Below, piece after piece: positions 1 to 5,945 of a stretch of 6,802 nucleotides of DNA (positions within the stretch are counted from its first letter, which is position 1; every line of letters starts with the position of its first letter). The stretch spans positions 1 through 6,802 of the forward strand of contig JAFYIW010000272.1 of assembly GCA_017538465.1 (NCBI GenBank), read 5' to 3'. The notes under the pieces are model-generated. The model had not been told where the DNA came from, made no database searches, and worked only from the letters and a program-made list of their open reading frames with translations. This DNA comes from Victivallales bacterium. GTDB lineage: Bacteria; Verrucomicrobiota; Lentisphaeria; Oligosphaerales; Oligosphaeraceae. The position numbers and the translations under genes are program-made.

Positions 1-1256
1 GCTTCATGACCGGCCTCAACAACTACGCGCGCTTCCTGTGCATGCGGGTGGATGACGGCATCTGCCAGGTGCCCAACGACGACTGGTCCTTCATCGAGTA
101 TCTCACGAAGAACCAGTGGGAGACCGAAGAGGAGGTCAAGGCCTTCGCCCGCGAATACCTCACGAAGAACCACCTCACCGAGGAGAACTTCAGCATCTGG
201 AACAAGGGCGAGACGGAGCCCGGCGATGACTTGGCGACCCGTATGTATCAGGCCTGCCGCTTCTGGAGGAACACCCAGATCAACTTGGTTTACATGAATC
301 CCCGCGCGTGCTGTCCCAGCTGGCCCGAACGAGACATGTTCGTGGACGAGTGGTTTGGCGGAGAATGGCGGCCTTCCAAGAGCTACCGCGACGAATACAG
401 CTGCCACGCCGACGCAAACTACTGCGACTTCCTGCTCTGGAACTCCCTGCGCATGATGAAGTGGGGCTTCTGGGGACTCTACCTGGACAACCTCTACGAC
501 TCCTGCTGGATCGACTACGCCCTCAATCCCTACGGCGAGGACACCGGCGCATACTGGCCATTCTTCAAGATCCGCGAGCTGATTCGGCGCGCCGCCACCG
601 TCTCCTACGAAGAGGGCTTTATGCTGAATGGCAGACCGATGCTGATGATCCACGAGACGGACTGCAATGTGGTGCCCTGGCTCTCGCTGGCCTCCCACGC
701 CCTCGACTGGGAGATGAATTTCGGCGACCGTCCCTTCCCAGAGCGCTTCTCCAATGCCTACATCGTCACCAACACCTTGGGCACCCAAACTGGCGCCACG
801 CCCATGGTGCTGATGAACTCCAGCGGCTCCAACGGCGAGGCCGCCACCGAGAGCCTGATGGCGCTCTGCTACGCCTACGGGCTGCTCTCCCAGCATGACT
901 CCGGACTCTTCCGAATTGAACGCTACTTTACCCTGCGCGACAAGGTCTTCGAGTTCGGCTACGGCAACCCCGAAACGCAGGTCTTCCCCTGCTGGGATGA
1001 CGCCAACCCCGTCCGCCAACTTACCGAAAAGGTCCGCTGTACCTACGTCCTGCGCCCCGACGGCGAGGCGCTGCTGCTCGTCGGAAATCTGGGCGAAGAA
1101 GATGCCGAAGGGCAATTTGTCCTGCCGGGCAAATTCGTCGTCACCGATGCCGAGACCGGCGAGGTTCTGCCCGTCGCCGAAGGGAACCTCATCACGGTGC
1201 CTGTCCCCGGCTATCACGCCAAGTTGCTGCAACTCACCCCGTCAAATGATGAATAG
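1..1256 (+). CDS. 5'-truncated DUF6067-like putative glycoside hydrolase (barrel plus C-terminal beta domain)
   Basis: The reading frame is open from the window edge to the TAG at 1254-1256. The first in-frame ATG is at 6, but the codon before it is also open and the protein begins inside a barrel-like region, so the true start probably lies upstream. Numbering from the ATG at 6, residues 150-240 carry the most telling pattern. GLYLDN (Asp161) looks like a beta-strand ending in an acidic residue at a barrel active-site rim. It is followed by MIHETD (Glu217) and LDWEMNFGD (Asp234, Glu236), resembling the conserved core of DUF6067-type proteins found beside glycan-degradation genes. About 90 C-terminal residues form a beta-rich domain (LRPDGEALLLVGN and after), as in many glycosidases. 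The substrate is unknown and no catalytic residue is proven. Trp, Tyr and Cys are abundant. The stop abuts the next gene, suggesting co-transcription. The glycan-enzyme assignment is a family-level inference from memory; another barrel family is possible. Confidence 0.72.
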   Translation, partial: FMTGLNNYARFLCMRVDDGICQVPNDDWSFIEYLTKNQWETEEEVKAFAREYLTKNHLTEENFSIWNKGETEPGDDLATRMYQACRFWRNTQINLVYMNPRACCPSWPERDMFVDEWFGGEWRPSKSYRDEYSCHADANYCDFLLWNSLRMMKWGFWGLYLDNLYDSCWIDYALNPYGEDTGAYWPFFKIRELIRRAATVSYEEGFMLNGRPMLMIHETDCNVVPWLSLASHALDWEMNFGDRPFPERFSNAYIVTNTLGTQTGATPMVLMNSSGSNGEAATESLMALCYAYGLLSQHDSGLFRIERYFTLRDKVFEFGYGNPETQVFPCWDDANPVRQLTEKVRCTYVLRPDGEALLLVGNLGEEDAEGQFVLPGKFVVTDAETGEVLPVAEGNLITVPVPGYHAKLLQLTPSNDE

Positions 1257-1325
1257 ATGAATAACTTTAGAAAAAACAACTTAGTTGTAATTTTATTGCT
1301 TGTCTGCATGGTTTTGCCAAGTTGG
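1241..1325 (+). promoter_or_regulatory. Abutting stop/start junction with AT-rich translation start and no Shine-Dalgarno
   Basis: The TAG of the first gene (1254-1256) is followed directly by the ATG of the second (1257-1259). The 16 bases before the ATG (1241-1256) contain no purine-rich Shine-Dalgarno-like run. The first 69 bases of the second gene (1257-1325) contain 21 G/C by hand count, about 30%, against a gene body near 60%. Low structure around a start codon is a known way to allow initiation without a strong ribosome-binding site, and the abutting codons would suit re-initiation by ribosomes finishing the first gene. The functional reading is inference. Confidence 0.5.
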
Positions 1326-4300
1326 GCGGACTATGTCATCACGGTCCGGAATGGCGGCCAGGCGCTCTTCCTGCATCCGGTCTCGGTGGAGCTGACTACC
1401 GAGCAGCTGGCCTTCGTGCAAGATGGGGTCTGCCTTACGGAGGATGGAGGGGCGGCCGTGGAATTTGCGGTGGACACCACGGGAAAAGTCCCCCGTCTCT
1501 GCTGGATACTTGACGGCGAGACCGCCCCCGGCCGCCGCCGCATTTTCCGCCTGGGTAGTTCCGTGCCCGTGGCGAAGGGTTCTGTGCTCGCGGCGGAGGG
1601 TTCTGTGCCCGCGGCGAAAGCCGCGAGTCCTTCAGGTGAATTGTCCTGCCAGGTGCAAGGCGGCTTCATCACCATCCGCAACAGCTATTTCCAGGTTCGG
1701 CATCCCCTTCGTGGCAATGGCGGTTTTCCGCAGGACATCCAATACCGCGAGAGCGGCTACACCGACTCCAGAATCCAGTTCTTCGACCGTCTTTACCATC
1801 GTGAACTCGGTCTTTTCTGGGCGAAGAATGACCTTGAGGCCACCTGCGAGGCACTTCTGAACACTCCGCAACGCGTGGTCGTGGAGAGCCGAGTGCATTT
1901 TGTGGCCGACGACGGCACTCCGGCGCCAGGGAATCCCCTCGCCGTCTATCAGTATGTCTATTCGCCCTCTTCTCCGGTGGTTGAAGTGCGTCGTGTCATC
2001 ACGCGCGAGGATGCCAGCCAAGCGTGGAGCGAGGCGCATTTTCTCCAGACCTGTCATTATGACCGCTTCTATACCATCATCCATTGTGGTGAACCGTCGG
2101 AGACCACCCAGACTGGCGAGGCCGATGCCGAGCCGCGTAGTTTCTCCTTCAGCCAGTGGGGAATCTACGCGACGACGCAGGGCGCCTTCGGCGTCGGGGG
2201 GACTAAAGGCGGCGGCTATGACCGCGGCAAGCACGGCTTCCCCTATAACCTCGCCGCGCAGAACCTCGGTTTCCCGGTCGGCGAGACTGAGCGGCACCAA
2301 GAAGCGCTACTCTACTTCGGACCGGCGAGGGCTGACGTGGGATGGTACTCCCGCTGGCTGGGCTCCGCCCGTCCGACCGTTACCATCCAGGCAACGGAAC
2401 CCCTTGCTGAAACGCCGGAAGACATTGGCGAAATTATACTGGACTGCAATGGAATGAAAATCTATTTTGCAGGAGCGGAGGAGGGCTTTGGGTGTCGTGG
2501 CATCGAACACCTGCTGGGTGACCAGCCCGTGCGCTTTGTCTTCTCGCAGACGACCCCGACCCCGCTCTGGAATCTCGCCTTCAAAAAACCATACGCAGTC
2601 CGCCAGCAGGAAAGCGACCAACCCGACTTCATCGACACCGTGTGGTTGAGTTCCGACTCTGCAAAGTGTCCTGTGCTCGTGGCGAAAGACGCGAGTGAAG
2701 GCCTTGTCTTCGAATGGCACGGGTTGGATCTTCCCGGCGAACCCGGCGTAGTGGATGTGAGGTGTTCCGTGCTCGCGGCAAAAGGGTCTGCGCACGCGGC
2801 GAAGGGTTCTGCGCTCGCGGCGAAGGGTTCTGTGCTCGCGGCGGAAGCCGCGAGTTACTGGCGCATCCAGGTCACCAACCGCAGTACGCAATGGGGGCTG
2901 GCGGAGACGCAGTACCCCATCCTCGCTCAGGTCATCCATCCCGGACAGGGCGACGCGTTGCTGCCGGACCACAACTGGGGGCACCGGCTCTACCGCAATT
3001 CGTTCCGGTCTGTCGAGCAGACCTACCCGACCTACAAATGCCCCATGCAGTTCATGGCCTTCAACCAGGGCGACGCGGGACTGTACATCGCCGCGCACGA
3101 CCCCGGCGCACGCCCGAAGCGCCTGAAGGTCTCCAGCACCCAGGAAGTCAGTTTCCGCGTCCATGCGGAGAATGCCTCGCAGCCCGGCTCCGGCAATGCC
3201 GATGACTTTGCGTTCTGCGTGGCAGCCTATCGCGGCGACTGGTGGCAGGCCGCCAAGCGCTACCGCAAATGGGCCATCTCCGAGACGCCCTGGACTGCCA
3301 AGGGGCCCATCGCCACTCGTCCCGACTATCCACGCGCGCTCGTGGATGCCTCCTTCTGGCAACGTCTGAACAGCCACAGCAAATCAACCGACGTGATTGC
3401 TTCCATGATGGAGGAACTCCACAGCCGCATCGGGCGCCGCCCCGGTTTCGCCCTCCATTGGTACTGCTGGCACCAGATTCCCTTTGACAACTCCTACCCC
3501 GAATACTTCCCCGCCAAGGAGAAGTTTGCCGAAAATGTCCAGCGCCTGACCGCCCAGGGGATGCTGATGATGCCCTACATCAACGCACGGCTCTGGGATG
3601 TGGACATACCGTCCTTCAATGACGAGGTACGCGCCGCCGCCGCCTTGCCCGAACACGGCGAAATCGCCAAGGAGACCTACGGTTCCGGGCGTTACCTTAC
3701 CCCGATGTGTCCATACACCAAACTCTGGCAGCAGAAAATCGCGGAAATTTGCACCACGCTGATGGACGAATGCCATGTCAGCGGCATCTACCTCGACCAA
3801 ATCGGCTGCGCCTCCCCCGAACTCTGCTTCAACCCATCCCACGGACATCCCCTCGGAGGAGGCACCCACTGGGTGGACGGATACCGCGCACTGCTGACGC
3901 CAATCAAGAAGATGGCCGCCTCGAAAGGCGTCTTCCTCACCATGGAACATAGCGCCGAACCCTATATGGACAACATCGACGGCAACCTCATCTGTTCGGA
4001 ACGCTTCCAGGAGGAGGTCCCATCCCTTGCCGCCGTTTATTCCGGCTATACCATTTACTTCTCCAGCGTGAACCATCCACGTGACGACCTCGCGGCCTTC
4101 CGCGCCGGCCAGTGCCGTGATTTCCTCTGGGGAGGGCAGCCTGGATGGAACGACGAATGGATGGCCAACGACGCACACCGCGAGCACTTCGCCTACGATG
4201 CCTATCTCGGGCACCTCCAGCAGGCCGCCAAGGAGTTCTTCCGAGAAGGCGAACTCCTCGGCGAGGCGAAGTCCACTAACGACCCCGGCCAGGTCACCGT

Positions 4301-5903
4301 GATCTGGCGCCACAAAGCACCGCACGCCGCCACCCTCCGGACCGTCCAGGGATACTGGTGGAAGGCCCCTGACGGACGGCTTCTCCTCGCCATCGGCAAC
4401 CTCTCGCAGGAAGTTGGGCGGATTGAACTCCAACCGACTGACCTGATGGCACTCTCAGGGCAGAACAGCCGCACCGCCTTCCTCGCCGAACGTCTCACCG
4501 ACACCGGCACTGCTCCGCTCTGCGTGGTCGAGGGAAAATTCTCCCATGACTTTGCCCTGGAACCCGGCGAGGTCTGTCTCGTGACCTTCACTCCCGCCGA
4601 CAAGAAAATGCTCAAAAACGCACAGAAACGAGCAGAAACGCTCGCCTTTGACGACAAAGCCGCGCCCGAATTGCGCAACGCGGCGGCGGAGTTCCTCCTC
4701 CGCACCGAATACGGAGTGACGGCCTTCAAGGTGCCAGAAATCCTCCATGTCATTCCCGGTGCCCCCGCCGAGTTCAGTTACTATGTCTTCGGCAAACCCG
4801 ACAGCAAATGCCAGGTGGTCCTGCCAGACGGTCAGTGCGCCTCTGTCGAACGCGGCCCGCTCCACACCGCGCAGGTACGCTTGGATGACACGTCGGCATC
4901 GCTGATTTACTGCGAACTGCGCCGCGGCAAGCTGTCGTGGCGCATGCCGGTGTGGTGTCAGACGGTCAATCCCGTGGAAATCACTTTGGGCGAGGTCCCG
5001 GAGATTCGTGCGGGCAAGAGCTTCCTGCTGGAGATGACCATCCAGAATTTCCAGGCCGCGCCGGCCAGCGGCGTCGTGCGACTGAATTTCCCGGAGTCCT
5101 GGGCAGTCGAACCCTCGCGCATCATCCACTATGAGCAGTTGGAGGTCGGGCGCCCGAAATTCGTCCACGTGCGCGTCGCCGTGCCGGAGGACGCCCCGGT
5201 GGAGACTGCCAGCCTCACTGCCGAGGTCATCGCCAGCCGGCAGAGCCGTCCCCTTGCCGTCCAGCCGGCCCGTCCGCAGTTGACCGCCCGTCGTGCCGCG
5301 CAGCCCATTGACGTGCAAAACCCGGCGGCGTGGCCAACGAACTCCGGTTGGGCTGAGGTCGGCGAGCGCACACCCAAATGCGTCAAGATTGCCGATTATC
5401 GCGGGAACGACGACTGTTCCGGGCGGCTCCGCTGCTTCTGGGACGACCAGTACCTGTACGTCCAGGCCGAAGTCACGGACGACGCCCATGTCCAGAAGGT
5501 CGCCGGCGAGAAACTCTGGAACGGCGACTGCGTGCAGATTGCGTTGCGCCCCGACAATGCGAATCTCACTCACGGCTATGATGGTCTCGAGCGCGAAATC
5601 GGCCTCGCTCTCACCGAGAATGGCTTCGCCTTTGCCTACCAGTGGATGGGCGGTCCGCGACAGGGTATCCTCGACAACACGCCGGTCAGCGTGAAACGCG
5701 AGGGGAGCCAGACCCATTACTGTGCCGCGATTCCCTGGAGCGCCTTGCTCATGGCCACGCCGAGTCCCGGCGAGATTTTCTTCTTCTCCTTCACCTTCAA
5801 CGACAATGATGACAATGGCCTCCGCGGCTGGCTGGAATGGACGCCCGGCATCTGCGGCGGCAAGGACTCCTCCCTCTTCGGCGAACTTCACATCATCGAA
5901 TAA
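1257..5903 (+). CDS. Secreted multidomain putative glycoside hydrolase (DUF6259-like barrel, NEW3-like and CBM9-like domains)
   Basis: Complete 1548-residue protein. Residues 1-24 are a signal peptide: Arg/Lys near the start, a Leu/Val core (9-20) and a PSWA cleavage site before Asp25. Residues 25 to about 655 are beta-rich and probably hold beta-sandwich domains. YRGDWWQAAKRYRKW (658-672) leads into a barrel at about 690-1010, where HWYCWHQ, GIYLDQ (Asp847), TMEHSAE (Glu897, Glu901) and ICSER (Glu915) sit at likely strand ends; Asp847 and a later Glu are plausible catalytic carboxylates. This pattern resembles DUF6259 proteins of Lentisphaerota and Verrucomicrobiota. Residues about 1238-1330 look like a NEW3-type beta domain. 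Residues about 1351-1548 are a convincing CBM9-like domain: FWDDQYLY (1394-1401), LWNGD (1420-1424), IPW, NDNDDN (1515-1520), GWLEW. The likely role is binding and cleaving a polysaccharide outside the cytoplasm. Three in-frame repeat blocks (residues 101-124, 471-480, 503-533) interrupt the N-terminal half. The exact substrate is unknown. Confidence 0.85.
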   Translation: MNNFRKNNLVVILLLVCMVLPSWADYVITVRNGGQALFLHPVSVELTTEQLAFVQDGVCLTEDGGAAVEFAVDTTGKVPRLCWILDGETAPGRRRIFRLGSSVPVAKGSVLAAEGSVPAAKAASPSGELSCQVQGGFITIRNSYFQVRHPLRGNGGFPQDIQYRESGYTDSRIQFFDRLYHRELGLFWAKNDLEATCEALLNTPQRVVVESRVHFVADDGTPAPGNPLAVYQYVYSPSSPVVEVRRVITREDASQAWSEAHFLQTCHYDRFYTIIHCGEPSETTQTGEADAEPRSFSFSQWGIYATTQGAFGVGGTKGGGYDRGKHGFPYNLAAQNLGFPVGETERHQEALLYFGPARADVGWYSRWLGSARPTVTIQATEPLAETPEDIGEIILDCNGMKIYFAGAEEGFGCRGIEHLLGDQPVRFVFSQTTPTPLWNLAFKKPYAVRQQESDQPDFIDTVWLSSDSAKCPVLVAKDASEGLVFEWHGLDLPGEPGVVDVRCSVLAAKGSAHAAKGSALAAKGSVLAAEAASYWRIQVTNRSTQWGLAETQYPILAQVIHPGQGDALLPDHNWGHRLYRNSFRSVEQTYPTYKCPMQFMAFNQGDAGLYIAAHDPGARPKRLKVSSTQEVSFRVHAENASQPGSGNADDFAFCVAAYRGDWWQAAKRYRKWAISETPWTAKGPIATRPDYPRALVDASFWQRLNSHSKSTDVIASMMEELHSRIGRRPGFALHWYCWHQIPFDNSYPEYFPAKEKFAENVQRLTAQGMLMMPYINARLWDVDIPSFNDEVRAAAALPEHGEIAKETYGSGRYLTPMCPYTKLWQQKIAEICTTLMDECHVSGIYLDQIGCASPELCFNPSHGHPLGGGTHWVDGYRALLTPIKKMAASKGVFLTMEHSAEPYMDNIDGNLICSERFQEEVPSLAAVYSGYTIYFSSVNHPRDDLAAFRAGQCRDFLWGGQPGWNDEWMANDAHREHFAYDAYLGHLQQAAKEFFREGELLGEAKSTNDPGQVTVIWRHKAPHAATLRTVQGYWWKAPDGRLLLAIGNLSQEVGRIELQPTDLMALSGQNSRTAFLAERLTDTGTAPLCVVEGKFSHDFALEPGEVCLVTFTPADKKMLKNAQKRAETLAFDDKAAPELRNAAAEFLLRTEYGVTAFKVPEILHVIPGAPAEFSYYVFGKPDSKCQVVLPDGQCASVERGPLHTAQVRLDDTSASLIYCELRRGKLSWRMPVWCQTVNPVEITLGEVPEIRAGKSFLLEMTIQNFQAAPASGVVRLNFPESWAVEPSRIIHYEQLEVGRPKFVHVRVAVPEDAPVETASLTAEVIASRQSRPLAVQPARPQLTARRAAQPIDVQNPAAWPTNSGWAEVGERTPKCVKIADYRGNDDCSGRLRCFWDDQYLYVQAEVTDDAHVQKVAGEKLWNGDCVQIALRPDNANLTHGYDGLEREIGLALTENGFAFAYQWMGGPRQGILDNTPVSVKREGSQTHYCAAIPWSALLMATPSPGEIFFFSFTFNDNDDNGLRGWLEWTPGICGGKDSSLFGELHIIE
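1557..1628 (+). repeat. In-frame 21-bp repeat block 1: three units plus hairpin tail
   Basis: Three tandem 21-bp units (1557-1577, 1578-1598, 1599-1619) encode SSVPVAK, GSVLAAE and GSVPAAK, followed by a 9-bp tail (1620-1628) encoding AAS. The last unit contributes the left arm 1608-1615 and the tail the right arm 1620-1627. They pair over 8 positions with one C-A mismatch (1609/1626) around a GAAA loop (1616-1619). The block sits in a linker between two beta-rich stretches of the protein (after RRIFRLG, before SGELSCQVQ). Compared with block 3, T-to-C changes in the arms (ccc for ctc) weaken the stem, as expected of an older copy. Confidence 0.85.
2667..2696 (+). repeat. Degenerate single-unit copy of the same repeat with hairpin tail
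   Basis: One unit (2667-2687, peptide CPVLVAK) is followed by a 9-bp tail (2688-2696, peptide DAS). Arms 2676-2683 and 2688-2695 pair around a GAAA loop (2684-2687) with one T-G wobble (2680/2691) and one G-A mismatch (2682/2689). The phase relative to the reading frame is identical to the other two blocks. Because the surrounding peptide reads smoothly into SEGLVFEWHG, this may be an old, assimilated copy. It could also be an ancestral host segment from which the repeat arose, or a chance resemblance; the shared 3' part (gtgctcgtggcgaaa) makes chance less likely. Confidence 0.6.
2763..2855 (+). repeat. In-frame 21-bp repeat block 3: four units plus perfect hairpin tail
   Basis: Four tandem 21-bp units (2763-2783, 2784-2804, 2805-2825, 2826-2846) encode CSVLAAK, GSAHAAK, GSALAAK and GSVLAAE, then a 9-bp tail (2847-2855) encodes AAS. 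Arms 2835-2842 (CTCGCGGC) and 2847-2854 (GCCGCGAG) form a perfect 8-bp GC-rich stem around a GGAA loop (2843-2846), which fits the GNRA tetraloop rule. The block falls between VVDVR and YWRIQVTN, which look like adjacent beta-strands of one domain, so it reads as an insertion into a loop. There is no T-run after the stem, so it is not an intrinsic terminator. Confidence 0.9.
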
Positions 5904-5945
5904 CCACTGCGCATTATGGATAACTGCATTTCATCTGAAAAATCC
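5901..5945 (+). promoter_or_regulatory. 12-base gap and AT-rich start of the third gene, no Shine-Dalgarno
   Basis: The TAA at 5901-5903 is followed by 12 bases (5904-5915) with no Shine-Dalgarno-like sequence, then the ATG at 5916. The first 30 bases of the gene (5916-5945) hold 10 G/C by hand count, about 33%, echoing the AT-rich start of the second gene. The gap is too short for a terminator and a separate promoter, which supports co-transcription. Confidence 0.45.

Noticed and set aside
102..172. 14-base direct repeat (ctcacgaagaacca at 102-115 and 159-172) giving EYLTKN twice, 19 codons apart
   Set aside because: The intervening and following residues do not repeat, so a duplication is not supported; it is probably chance within a Lys/Glu-rich helical region.
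1254..1256. The first two genes as one gene broken by a nonsense mutation
   Set aside because: The second gene begins with a clear signal peptide with its own Met, which would make no sense in the middle of a fused protein.
1557..2855. Repeat blocks as a CRISPR array
   Set aside because: Units are directly tandem with no spacers, and the blocks are in frame within a coding sequence.
2835..2860. Hairpin as an intrinsic transcription terminator
   Set aside because: No T-run follows the stem and the reading frame continues for about 3 kb.
4455..5891. Long open frame on the - strand (478 codons) and similar antisense frames at 2307-3377 and 3384-4433
   Set aside because: They lie wholly opposite the well-supported + strand gene with recognisable domains. 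High GC at third positions removes antisense stops, and the translations are low in recognisable motifs.
5907..5909. CTG as an alternative start for the third gene
   Set aside because: CTG starts are rare, and the ATG at 5916 three codons later is the simpler choice.
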